Of a DNA stretch of 64,000 nt, positions 24,364-32,612 are shown piece after piece. This DNA comes from Streptomyces sp. f51 (GTDB lineage Bacteria; Actinomycetota; Actinomycetes; Streptomycetales; Streptomycetaceae). Within the stretch, counting starts at the first letter, position 1. Each line of letters starts with the position of its first letter. The position numbers and the translations under genes are program-made. The DNA lies in the NCBI RefSeq assembly GCF_037940415.1, contig NZ_CP149798.1:6171001-6235000 (forward strand). The letters run 5' to 3'. A model generated the notes under the pieces. It was given only the letters and a program-made list of their open reading frames with translations. It was not told the origin of the DNA and did no database searches.

Positions 24364-25026
24364 CTTCTGGCCGCCCTTCAGCGTCGCCGTCGCGTCCTTC
24401 GCGGCCTTGATGGCACCCTTGTTGATCTCGTCGGTGCCGGGCGCCTTCTTGGTCTCGAAGTCGCTGCCGTTGTACGTGACGACCACCAGCGCGTTGGACG
24501 CCCGGACGATCACCACACCCTCGCGGGTGTCCTGCTTGTCCTCCGTGCTGAGGTTGACCACGGAGTAGGCCTCGTCACCGAGACCAGGCACCGCCCCGCC
24601 GCCGCTCTTGTCGGCGACACGTTCCTTGTAGGCCTTCTCCGCCGCGGCGTCCGAATCCTTGATCTCGTACGAGACGTCGAGCCAGCGGTAGTCGAAGCCC
24701 TTCAGGGCGTTCCACGAGCAGGTGCGGCGCACCGCCTTGTCGGTCGACGCGATCTCCTGGCCGGCCGTCTTGGCGCCGGGGACCAGAGACTTGATCGTCG
24801 CGACCTGGATACCGCCGCACGGGGCGGGCGACGCCGCGAAGGTCTTGACGGCAGCAGACGCCGAAGGAGCCGACGGTGAGTCGGAGGTCTGTTTCTGTGA
24901 CGACTTGTCCTCGGCGTTGGGGGTCGCTTCGGACGGGCCGGTCGCCAGGGCCCAGCCCGCGGAGGCGAGCAGAGCGACCGGCAAAAGGCGCGCGGCGAGC
25001 GCGAGCGGCAGAGGAAGAGAACCCAA
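24358..25026 (-). CDS. Secreted DUF3558-like protein
   Basis: 222 residues beginning with an export signal (LALAARLLPVALLASAGWALATG), a Ser/Gln-rich linker, and a globular domain. Two conserved Cys fall at SPAPCGGIQ and RRTCSWNA, as in the DUF3558 family of actinobacterial cell-surface proteins. No lipobox Cys is seen, so it is secreted or held by an uncleaved signal. The only in-frame start available is TTG 25026, with GAGAAG a few bases upstream. Function unknown. Confidence 0.65.
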   Translation of the reverse strand: MGSLPLPLALAARLLPVALLASAGWALATGPSEATPNAEDKSSQKQTSDSPSAPSASAAVKTFAASPAPCGGIQVATIKSLVPGAKTAGQEIASTDKAVRRTCSWNALKGFDYRWLDVSYEIKDSDAAAEKAYKERVADKSGGGAVPGLGDEAYSVVNLSTEDKQDTREGVVIVRASNALVVVTYNGSDFETKKAPGTDEINKGAIKAAKDATATLKGGQKA

Positions 25027-25048
25027 AGCGCACTTCTCGTGGGGGATG

Positions 25049-25067
25049 GTGCGGAGGAGGTCCGCAC
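25049..25067. promoter_or_regulatory. Inverted repeat GTGCGGA-n5-TCCGCAC
   Basis: Perfect 7-bp arms 22 bp upstream of the minus-strand TTG start at 25026. It could be an operator or a leader hairpin of the DUF3558-like gene. The remainder of 25068-25418 holds no convincing gene; the 86-residue minus ORF at 25149-25409 lacks any family feature. Confidence 0.35.
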
Positions 25068-25418
25068 TGCGGACGGGACGCCAGTGTCACACGAGACGCG
25101 ATGGTGCGGAAGGGCCGACGGGCGGCATGCCCGTGTGATGACACCGACTCACCTTGGCGTCGAATGACTGAAGGTGCGGCAGGATGTCTGTTTTGTTCGA
25201 TCCGATGATCGCCGCTCTTTCCATATGCCGTCGCATGGCGGTCGTTCCGTGCCCGGACCCGGCGGTGCCGGGGACCGGGTCCCGAGGGTGCGAGGGGGCG
25301 GGAGCCCGATCGCCGTCCTCCTCAACTGGCCTCGCGCATAAGGGAGTCGGGAGCTGGAGTGGATGCGAGGGCGGGCGGAGCGATGCCCTCCTGAGAGCTT
25401 CCGTGCCATGATCGGCGC

Positions 25419-26219
25419 ATGATCGCGACGAACCGGCGACGGCCCCGCGCGACGGCCCCCGCGGGACCCGCGGCCCGGTCCGAAGTCCGCACCGTCTCCT
25501 TACCTGCGCGCGCTGTTCCCGCCCGTGCCGCCGTCCTCGGGAGGGCGTGGACGGGCCCGCTCCTGCTCCTGTGCCTGGTCGCGACGGTCACCAGCGGGTG
25601 CGGCCTGTCCGCGGAGATCGACCGTGAGCGCGACCCCGGGCGGACTGCCGTCCCGGACCCGGTCCCGAGCGTCGTAGGGACCGACGCCGCTCACCTCCCG
25701 GACCCGTCCGGCACCTCCACCGACGGCTCCCTCGTCATCGAGGTGCCGGTGCCTTCGCCGAGGACGTCGCCGCCGAAGACCGTGCCGACGCAGGCTGCCC
25801 GCGGCTGCCCGGCCTCCGGCCTGCGCCTGGGCACCGGACCCGGCGACGCCGCCATGGGCCTGCGCAGCCTGACCCTGACCCTCACCGACTGCGGCAAGCG
25901 CCCGTACAAGGTGAACGGCTACCCCGCCGTCCTCCAGGTGCTCGACGGCGACGGCGCCCCGATCACGGGCGTGCACGCCGTGGCCGGGACGGACAAGGTG
26001 TTCATGGCACCCCCCGACCCCGGCCCCGAACCCTTCACCCTCCACCCCGGCGAGAGCGCGCGGGCGTCCGTGTACTGGCGTACGGCCGCCCAGGACGGGA
26101 CGTATCTGCGGATCGCACCCCGGAAGGGACAGCGGGCCGTCACCCTGTGGCTGCCTGAACCCCTCGACATCGGCCCCGGCAACACACTCGGATCCACGCC
26201 CTGGACGCCCGTGTCCTGA
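25419..26219 (+). CDS. DUF4232 lipoprotein
   Basis: 266 residues. A long basic N region, the hydrophobic core GPLLLLCLVATV and the lipobox TSGC with Cys61 indicate lipid anchoring outside the membrane. A Pro/Ser-rich linker leads to a DUF4232 domain from CPASGLRLGTGPGDAAMGLRSL, with GYPAVLQVLD, LHPGESARASVYW and a second Cys in LTDCGKRPY. DUF4232 is a beta-sandwich common in streptomycete envelope proteins; its role is unknown. The N region is long for a signal peptide, but no later in-frame start with a ribosome site is seen. Confidence 0.72.
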   Translation: MIATNRRRPRATAPAGPAARSEVRTVSLPARAVPARAAVLGRAWTGPLLLLCLVATVTSGCGLSAEIDRERDPGRTAVPDPVPSVVGTDAAHLPDPSGTSTDGSLVIEVPVPSPRTSPPKTVPTQAARGCPASGLRLGTGPGDAAMGLRSLTLTLTDCGKRPYKVNGYPAVLQVLDGDGAPITGVHAVAGTDKVFMAPPDPGPEPFTLHPGESARASVYWRTAAQDGTYLRIAPRKGQRAVTLWLPEPLDIGPGNTLGSTPWTPVS

Positions 26220-26334
26220 ACGTCGACCGCCACGGGTACCCCGGGACGTGTGTCCGCCCGCCCTGCCGTCCCGGTCCGTGCGGATGCCATAGTCGGGACC
26301 GAAGCCGATCGCTCCGTACCGTGAGGTGGCAGGC

Positions 26335-28155
26335 ATGTTCACGACCCGACCCACCCTCCAGGGCACCTTCGGCATGGTGTCCTCCACGCACTGGCTCGCC
26401 TCGCAGTCCGCGATGGCCGTCCTGGAGAGCGGCGGCAACGCCTACGACGCCGCCGTCGCGGCCGGTTTCGTCCTGCACGTCGTGGAGCCCCACCTCAACG
26501 GGCCCGCGGGCGAGGTCCCGATCGTCCTGGCCCCCGCGGAGGGCCCCGTGCGGGTGCTGTGCGGGCAGGGCGTCGCACCCGCCGGAGCCACCGTCGCCCA
26601 CTACAGGAGCCTCGGTCTGGACCTCGTCCCCGGCACCGGCCCCCTCGCCGCCGCCGTGCCGGGCGCGTTCGACGCGTGGATGCTGCTCCTGCGCGACCAC
26701 GGCACCAAGTCGCTCGCCGACGTCCTGAAGTACGCCATCGGATACGCCGAGGACGGACACGCGCCCGTGGAACGCGTCGGCGAGACGGTGGACGCCGTAC
26801 GCGCGCTGTTCGAGACGGAGTGGACCTCGTCGGCCCAGGTGTACCTGCCGGACGGCAGGCCGCCGCGCCCCGGCGAGCTGTTCCGCAATCCGGCCCTCGC
26901 CGCGACCTGGCGAAGGCTGCTCGGCGAGGTCTCCGGAGCGGGGGACCGGGTGGCCGAGATCGACGCGGCCCGCGAGGTGTGGCGCTCCGGGTTCATCGCC
27001 GAGGCCCTGGTGCGGCAGGCCGCGCGGCCCACCATGGACACCAGCGGCGCGCGCCACACCGGCACCCTGACCGCCGCCGACCTGGCCGGCTGGTCCGCCA
27101 CCTACGAGGCCCCGGCGACGTACGACTGGCGGGGCTGGACCCTGTGCAAGGCGGGCCCCTGGAGCCAGGGCCCCGTCCTCCTCCAGCAGCTGGCACTGCT
27201 CCCGCCCGAACTGCCCCGCCACGGCTCCGCCGAGTACGTCCACCTGCTCGTCGAGGGCAGCAAGCTCGCCATGGCCGACCGGGAGGCCTGGTACGGGGAC
27301 GCGGCCGAGGTGCCGCTCGCCGAACTCCTTTCGGAGCCCTACAACGCGGCCCGGCGGGCACTCGTCGGGGACACGGCGTCGTACGAACTGCGCCCCGGAC
27401 GTCCCGGCGGCCGGGAGCCGCGGCTGAGCGCGCACGCGTGCGTGGCGGCCGCGGGGGAGCCCGGCTTCGACGCCCTCGCGGTGCCGGGCGCCGGTGAGCC
27501 CACCATGGCCCGCCCGGCCGGGGAGCCCGAACCCGCGTCCGACGGCGGCACCCGGGGCGACACCTGTCACCTGGACGTCGTCGACCGCTGGGGCAACATG
27601 GTCGCCGCCACTCCCAGCGGCGGCTGGCTCCAGTCCAACCCGGTCGTCCCGGAACTGGGATTCCCCCTCGGCACCCGGCTCCAGATGGCCTGGCTGGAGG
27701 AGGGGCTGCCCAACTCCCTCACCCCGGGCCGCAGGCCGCGCACCACGCTGACCCCCTCCGTGGCCCTGCGGGACGGCGTCCCGGTCATGGCGTTCGGCAC
27801 CCCGGGCGGCGACCAGCAGGATCAGTGGCAGACGCACTTCTTCCTGTCCGTGGCGCTGCGCCCCCGGGTGCGCGGCGGACTCGACGTCCAGGGCGCGATC
27901 GACGCCCCGAACTGGCACAACGACAGCTTCCCGGGCTCCTTCTTCCCACGCGGCATGCGTCCGGGCAGCCTCACCGTCGAGTCCCGTCTCGACGCCGAGG
28001 TCGTGGAGGAACTCCGCCGCCGGGGGCACGACGTCACGGTCGCCCGCGCCTGGTCCGAGGGGCGGCTGTGCGCGGTGGCCCGCGACCCGGCGACCGGCGT
28101 CCTGTCGGCGGGAGCCAATCCGCGCGGGATGCAGGGGTACGCGGTCGGGCGGTGA
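26335..28155 (+). CDS. Cytosolic gamma-glutamyltransferase-family protein
   Basis: 606 residues of the GGT/Ntn-hydrolase family without a signal peptide, unlike the exported GGT at 8304. GGNAYDAAVAAGFVLHVVEPHLNGPAGE matches the start of the large subunit. The processing site reads RGDTCHLDVVDRWGNMV, so the nucleophilic Thr is kept but the following residue is Cys where GGT has Thr. The small subunit has GRRPRTTLTPSVAL and GTPGGDQQDQW. These features fit the cephalosporin-acylase/YwrD-like branch, whose substrates are mostly unknown. ATG 26335 follows GAGG; GTG 26326 is possible. Confidence 0.8.
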   Translation: MFTTRPTLQGTFGMVSSTHWLASQSAMAVLESGGNAYDAAVAAGFVLHVVEPHLNGPAGEVPIVLAPAEGPVRVLCGQGVAPAGATVAHYRSLGLDLVPGTGPLAAAVPGAFDAWMLLLRDHGTKSLADVLKYAIGYAEDGHAPVERVGETVDAVRALFETEWTSSAQVYLPDGRPPRPGELFRNPALAATWRRLLGEVSGAGDRVAEIDAAREVWRSGFIAEALVRQAARPTMDTSGARHTGTLTAADLAGWSATYEAPATYDWRGWTLCKAGPWSQGPVLLQQLALLPPELPRHGSAEYVHLLVEGSKLAMADREAWYGDAAEVPLAELLSEPYNAARRALVGDTASYELRPGRPGGREPRLSAHACVAAAGEPGFDALAVPGAGEPTMARPAGEPEPASDGGTRGDTCHLDVVDRWGNMVAATPSGGWLQSNPVVPELGFPLGTRLQMAWLEEGLPNSLTPGRRPRTTLTPSVALRDGVPVMAFGTPGGDQQDQWQTHFFLSVALRPRVRGGLDVQGAIDAPNWHNDSFPGSFFPRGMRPGSLTVESRLDAEVVEELRRRGHDVTVARAWSEGRLCAVARDPATGVLSAGANPRGMQGYAVGR

Positions 28156-28313
28156 GGGGCGGTCGCAGGTGCGTGACCCAAGCCACCGTGACCAAAGCCA
28201 CGCCGGCCACAGCCGCGGTGGCCGCCACCCGCGCCGGTGCCGGCCGCGGCGGTGATCGTTCCGCCCCGGGAATTCATGGTGATTCCACCCTGAGTACCCC
28301 GGAGGGGTGGGGA

Positions 28314-28336
28314 TTGTCAGTGGCGCGTGCTGTCAT
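28314..28336 (+). promoter_or_regulatory. RecA-NDp-like promoter of the inositol-monophosphatase-family gene
   Basis: TTGTCAGTGGC is a full match to the upstream block of the DNA-damage (PafBC-type) promoter. It is followed by six bases and TGTCAT, a poor version of the TAGGGT block. The spacing to the ATG at 28343 is the same as at the exonuclease III gene. Confidence 0.45.
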
Positions 28337-28342
28337 GGAGCC

Positions 28343-29209
28343 ATGATCGAAGACATCGAAACCATCGACGAGTTTCTCGCACAGCGCGCCTCCGACGTGG
28401 AACACGCCATCCGGGCGGCCGCCGCCGCGGAGATCATGCCCCGCTTCCGGCAGCTCTCCGCCGACGAGATCGACGAGAAGTCTGGCCCGCACGACCTGGT
28501 GACGGACGCCGACCGCCTGGCCGAGAAGTACCTCACCGCCGCCCTCACCGAACTGCTGCCGGGCTCCGTCGTGGTCGGCGAGGAGGCGGTCCACGCCGAC
28601 CCGGCCGTCTACGAGGCGATCCGCGGCACGGCACCCGTCTGGATCGTCGACCCGGTCGACGGCACCCGGCAGTTCGTGCACGGCGACCCCGGGTTCTGCA
28701 CGCTGGTCGCGCTCGTGCTGGACGGCGTGGTCCGGGCCTCGTGGACGTACGCGCCCGCGCGCGGCCAGTTCGCCACCGCGATACGGGGCCGGGGTGCCGT
28801 TCTCGACGGTGTGCCGCTGCGTTCCGGCTCGCCCGAGCCCAGCCGCGACCTCGCCATAGCGACCTCCCACCCGGACTACACCACGGACGAGCAGAAGCGC
28901 GCCCTCCTCGGACTGTGGACCGAGGGTGTCGATCCGCGCCCGTGCGGTTCGGCGGGCCTCGAGTATCTGGCCATCGCCCGGGGCGAGTTGGATGCCACGG
29001 CCTTCTCGTGGGAAGCGGCCTGGGACCACGCGGCGGGGCTGCTGCTGGTCGAGGAGGCGGGCGGTGCCCATCTGACGCTCGACGGCGAGCCGTTCCGCGT
29101 CACCGGGGGCAACGCCCTGCCGTTCACGGCGGCCCGGGACGAGGCCACGGCCCGCCGGGTGACCGCTCTGCTGACGGCACAGCCCGCGTGGGTGGCCACC
29201 GGCGCCTGA
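28343..29209 (+). CDS. Inositol monophosphatase family protein
   Basis: 288 residues of the Mg-dependent, Li-sensitive phosphatase family (inositol monophosphatase, histidinol phosphatase, CysQ). Metal site: Glu-Glu in VVVGEEAVH, IVDPVDGTRQFVHG, and WEAAWDHAAGLLLVEEAGG. Substrate choice within the family cannot be read from these motifs; histidinol-phosphate or inositol-phosphate are both possible. ATG 28343 has GGAG upstream and the protein then begins MIEDIETIDEF. The damage-type promoter motif in front is unexpected for this family. Confidence 0.85.
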   Translation: MIEDIETIDEFLAQRASDVEHAIRAAAAAEIMPRFRQLSADEIDEKSGPHDLVTDADRLAEKYLTAALTELLPGSVVVGEEAVHADPAVYEAIRGTAPVWIVDPVDGTRQFVHGDPGFCTLVALVLDGVVRASWTYAPARGQFATAIRGRGAVLDGVPLRSGSPEPSRDLAIATSHPDYTTDEQKRALLGLWTEGVDPRPCGSAGLEYLAIARGELDATAFSWEAAWDHAAGLLLVEEAGGAHLTLDGEPFRVTGGNALPFTAARDEATARRVTALLTAQPAWVATGA

Positions 29210-29221
29210 GCGGGAGGCCGA

Positions 29222-29314
29222 CGGCCCGCGGCCCACGTCCGGTACGGCCCGCGGCCCACGTCCGGCACGGCCCGCGGCCCACGTCCGGCACGGCCCCCGG
29301 GCCCACGTCCGGCA
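29222..29314. repeat. 23-bp intergenic tandem repeat, four copies
   Basis: Units CGGCCCGCGGCCCACGTCCG plus GTA or GCA start at 29222, 29245, 29268 and 29291; the last has one extra base. It lies in the 283-bp space between the phosphatase and the flavoprotein gene, which otherwise holds no gene. Confidence 0.85.
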
Positions 29315-29492
29315 CGGGCCACCGCTCATGGCCCGCGCGGTCCGTCTCACGGCGCGCGCGGTCCGTGTCTCCCCGCCGCCGGCAGGCGCGCGGTACGGGG
29401 CGTCGGCCTCCAACACCCCGTACCGCCAAGGCCGTCAGTCCCCCGGCATATCCTGATCCCCAGTGGCCGTCGGCTGACAAAGGAGTCCGAAG

Positions 29493-30911
29493 GTGCCGTC
29501 GATGCTCGATGCGGTCGTGGTGGGTGCGGGGCCGAACGGACTGACGGCTGCCGTGGAGCTGGCCCGCCGGGGTTTCTCGGTGGCCGTGTTCGAGGCACGC
29601 GACACGGTGGGCGGGGGATCGCGCACCGAGGAGCTGACCCTGCCCGGTTTCCGGCACGACCCCTGTGCGGCGGCGCATCCGCTCGGAATCAACTCACCCG
29701 CCTTCCGCGCGATGCCCCTGGAGCGGTACGGCCTGGAGTGGCTGCACCCGGAACTCCCCATGGCGCACCCGTTCCCGGACGGCTCGGCGGCGGTGCTCGC
29801 GCGGTCCGTGGCCGAGACCGCGGCCTCCTTCGGACCCCGGGACGCGGGCGCGTACCGCAGGCTCGTCGCGCCGTTCCTGAGCAAGTGGGACACCCTGGCG
29901 CACGACTTCATGTCGCTGCCGCTGACCTCGCTGCCCCGGGACCCCGTCACGCTCGCACGGTTCGGTCTGGCCGGGCTGCCGCCGTCGACCTGGCTGATGC
30001 GCCGCTTCCGCGACGAGCGGGCCAGAGCCCTGTTCGCGGGCCTGGTGGCGCATGTCATGGCTCCGCTGGAGGGAATCGGCACGGGCGCGGTCGGCCTGGT
30101 CTTCGCACTGGCCGCGCACGCCAGGGGCTGGCCCGTCGCGCGCGGCGGCTCCCAGTCCATCGCGGACGCGCTCACCGCGTATCTCAAGGACCTCGGCGGC
30201 ACCGTCCACACCGACTACGAGGTCAAGCGCCTGGACGACCTGCCCCCGGCGCGGGCGTACGTCTTCGACACCTCGCCCACGGCGCTGGCCCGGATCGCGG
30301 GCTTCGGGCGGTACTACGAGGGCTATCGGTACGGAGCGGCCGCCTTCAAGATCGACTACGCCCTCGACGGGCCCGTGCCGTGGACCGCCGAGCGGGCCCG
30401 CGTCGCCGGGACGGTCCAGATCGGGGCGAGCCGGGCGGAGATCGGCACCGCGCTGCGGGCGGCCTCGCGCGAGGGCCGGGCGCCCGACGCGCCTTTCCTG
30501 ATCACCGTGCAGCCGAGTGTCGTGGACCCCTCCCGCGCCCCCGAGGGCAAGCAGGTCTTCTGGGCCTACGGCCATGTCCCGAACGGCTGGACCGGAGACC
30601 TCACCGACGCCATCGAGCGCCAGCTGGAGCGGTTCGCGCCGGGCTTCCGCGACCGGGTGCTGGCCCGCGCCACCGCCGGACCGCCCGTCCTCGCCACCCG
30701 CAACGCCAACTACGTGGGCGGGGACATCGCCTGCGGCGCCGCCTCGGGACTCCAGCTCATGCTGCGCCCCAGACTGTCCCTGTCCCCGTACGGCACCCCG
30801 CACCCCGCCGTCTTCCTGTGCTCCTCGGCCACCCCGCCCGGTCCCGGGGTACACGGGATGTCGGGGCACAACGCGGCGAAGGCCGTGTGGAGGAGGCTGA
30901 TGGAGTCATGA
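29493..30911 (+). CDS. Phytoene-desaturase-like FAD-dependent oxidoreductase
   Basis: 472 residues. The N-terminal FAD dinucleotide fold is VVVGAGPNGLTAAVELARRGFSVAVFEA, followed by GGGSRTEELTLPGF. A second conserved block, ARGGSQSIADALTAYLKDLGG, and the C-terminal GPGVHGMSGHNAAKAVW are as in CrtI-like and amine-oxidase-related proteins of actinobacteria. No carotenoid genes are nearby, so a carotenoid role is unsupported. GTG 29493 has GGAG at good spacing; ATG 29502 is the alternative. The stop overlaps the next start (ATGA), coupling it to a macro-domain protein. Confidence 0.82.
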   Translation: MPSMLDAVVVGAGPNGLTAAVELARRGFSVAVFEARDTVGGGSRTEELTLPGFRHDPCAAAHPLGINSPAFRAMPLERYGLEWLHPELPMAHPFPDGSAAVLARSVAETAASFGPRDAGAYRRLVAPFLSKWDTLAHDFMSLPLTSLPRDPVTLARFGLAGLPPSTWLMRRFRDERARALFAGLVAHVMAPLEGIGTGAVGLVFALAAHARGWPVARGGSQSIADALTAYLKDLGGTVHTDYEVKRLDDLPPARAYVFDTSPTALARIAGFGRYYEGYRYGAAAFKIDYALDGPVPWTAERARVAGTVQIGASRAEIGTALRAASREGRAPDAPFLITVQPSVVDPSRAPEGKQVFWAYGHVPNGWTGDLTDAIERQLERFAPGFRDRVLARATAGPPVLATRNANYVGGDIACGAASGLQLMLRPRLSLSPYGTPHPAVFLCSSATPPGPGVHGMSGHNAAKAVWRRLMES

Positions 30912-31414
30912 CCACGATCACGCTGGTGCGGGGCGACATCACCCGCCAGAGCGTCGACGCCGTCGTCAACGCGGCGAACTCCTCGCTGCTCGGCGGCGGA
31001 GGCGTCGACGGGGCCATCCACCGCCGCGGCGGCCCGGCCATCCTGGCCGAGTGCCGGAAGCTGCGCGCCGGGCACTACGGCAAGGGCCTGCCGACCGGCC
31101 GCGCGATCGCCACGACCGCGGGCGACCTCGACGCGCGCTGGGTGATCCACACCGTGGGTCCCCGGTACAGCCAGGAGGACGACCGGTCGGAGCTGCTGGC
31201 CTCCTGCTACCGGGAGTCGCTGCGGGTCGCCGACGAGCTCGGCGCCCGTACGGTCGCCTTCCCCGCCGTCTCCGCGGGTATCTACGGCTGGCCGATGGAC
31301 GACGCGGCGCGCATCGCGGTGGAGACCGTCCGGGCGGCCGGGACCGAGGTCGAGGAGGTCCGTTTCGTGCTCTTCGACGAACGGGCCTACGACGCTTTCG
31401 CCGGGCAGCTCTGA
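30908..31414 (+). CDS. Macro-domain protein (O-acetyl-ADP-ribose deacetylase type)
   Basis: 168 residues forming a single MacroD-type macro domain: LVRGDITRQSVDAVVNAANSS, LLGGGGVDGAIHRRGG, LPTGRAIATTAGDL, WVIHTVGPRY and AFPAVSAGIYGWP. These proteins remove acetyl from O-acetyl-ADP-ribose or ADP-ribose from acidic residues. The ATG overlaps the stop of the flavoprotein by four bases, so the two are made together. A sirtuin (50550) and an ADP-ribosylglycohydrolase (61920) elsewhere in the window belong to the same NAD/ADP-ribose chemistry but are not linked to it. Confidence 0.9.
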   Translation: MTTITLVRGDITRQSVDAVVNAANSSLLGGGGVDGAIHRRGGPAILAECRKLRAGHYGKGLPTGRAIATTAGDLDARWVIHTVGPRYSQEDDRSELLASCYRESLRVADELGARTVAFPAVSAGIYGWPMDDAARIAVETVRAAGTEVEEVRFVLFDERAYDAFAGQL

Positions 31415-31458
31415 CCCCCGGCCCGACGTCGGCCGGGCTCGCCCGAACGGGCCGGGGG
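31415..31458. terminator. Bidirectional terminator after the macro-domain gene
   Basis: CCCCCGGCCCG (31415-31425, starting right after the stop codon) pairs perfectly with CGGGCCGGGGG (31448-31458) around a 22-nt loop. It lies between convergent genes. Confidence 0.65.
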
Positions 31459-31502
31459 GCCGGTGCCCCCACCGACGGCTCGGCGCAGGTGGGCCTTCCC
31501 GG

Positions 31503-32444
31503 TCACAGGGGCAGGTCGACCACCAGCGGCCGGTGATCCGAGACCGGTGTGGCGGGAGCGTGCGCTCCGACGGCCGCGCCCGCCGCGATCCCGGTGGCCA
31601 GCACGTGGTCCAGCTGGACGACGGGGCGGTGCGCGGGATACGTGGGGGTACGGGCCATGTCCCGCCAGCCGCGCGGCAGCGGCCCGCCGGGGGCCGATCC
31701 GGGGCCGCCGCGGGCCGGTCCGGCCGGGCCGAGCACCGTCCGCGGCAGCGCTCCGGGCAGGTTGAAGTCGCCGAGCAGCACCCGGGGCCCGGGCAGGTCG
31801 GCGATCCAGGCGCGGACGGCGAGCAGCTGGAGGAGGTTCCAGCCGGGCACGAACGACAGGTGCACGGCCACCACCGTGAACGGCCCGCGGCTTCCCTCCA
31901 GTACGGCGGCCAGCGCGGCCCGTGGCTGGTCCCTGGACACGGTCAGTCCGCGGTGGCCGGGCGTCCGCAGCGGCATGGGGACGGGCGCCGGGGCCAGCCG
32001 GCGCGCCCTCCAGTGCCGTACGGGCAGCCGGGACAGCAGGGCGATGCCGTGCGAGGGGACACGGTCGCCCGCCTCGGTCGCGCGCGGCCCGTACACCCGC
32101 AGGCCGGGCACGGAGCGCTCCGGAACCCAGCCGCCGCCGGTCCTCGCCGTGCCGTGGAACGCGGACGCGTAGCGCCAGTGCGGTGCGCCTGACCCCTCGG
32201 CCGCGGCCGCCGCCTGGTCCACCCCGCCCGAGCGTTCCTGGAACCGGTCCACTTCCTGGAGCGCGACCACGTCGGCGTCCAGCGACGCCACGGCCCGCAC
32301 GAGTGGTACCTCGGGGCCGCCCGCGCCCGGGAGGGAAACGGGTCGGCCGTCCACCAGCGTCCGTCCGTGCAGCACGTTGAAGGTCGCGAACCGCACCGGC
32401 CCGGAACGCGGGGAACCGACGTGAGCGGCCTCGGAAGGTGTCAT
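31503..32444 (-). CDS. Endonuclease/exonuclease/phosphatase-family hydrolase
   Basis: 313 residues with the EEP core: FATFNVLHGRTL, VVALQEVDRFQERSG, HGIALLSRL, VAVHLSFVPGWNLLQL, LLGDFNLPG and the terminal VSDHRPLVVDLPL. Catalytic Asn, Glu, Asp-x-Asn and Asp-His are all present. The WRYASAFHG and HWRARRL segments are those of actinobacterial proteins related to phosphatases and phosphodiesterases rather than AP endonucleases. It has no signal peptide. Substrate unknown; phosphoinositide-like or nucleotide esters are possible. Confidence 0.8.
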   Translation of the reverse strand: MTPSEAAHVGSPRSGPVRFATFNVLHGRTLVDGRPVSLPGAGGPEVPLVRAVASLDADVVALQEVDRFQERSGGVDQAAAAAEGSGAPHWRYASAFHGTARTGGGWVPERSVPGLRVYGPRATEAGDRVPSHGIALLSRLPVRHWRARRLAPAPVPMPLRTPGHRGLTVSRDQPRAALAAVLEGSRGPFTVVAVHLSFVPGWNLLQLLAVRAWIADLPGPRVLLGDFNLPGALPRTVLGPAGPARGGPGSAPGGPLPRGWRDMARTPTYPAHRPVVQLDHVLATGIAAGAAVGAHAPATPVSDHRPLVVDLPL

Positions 32445-32612
32445 GAGCGCGACGGTACTCGGCTGGGGCGTGAGTCACGGAGCGGACTCCTGGGGGAGCG
32501 GAGTCGGGTGTGGTCGCGTGCCGGGTGAACCGGGGTCGGCTGGGGTGTGCCGGGTGTGCCGGGTGGGTCGAGGTCCCGGCCGGGGCGCGGGCCGGATCGC
32601 GCCCCGGAGGGG

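Noticed and set aside
25149..25409. 86-residue minus-strand ORF in a gene-free gap
   Set aside because: Basic and Pro-rich with no hydrophobic segment, family motif or ribosome site.
29493..30911. Carotenoid biosynthesis cluster
   Set aside because: Only a CrtI-like flavoprotein is present; no phytoene synthase or cyclase genes nearby.
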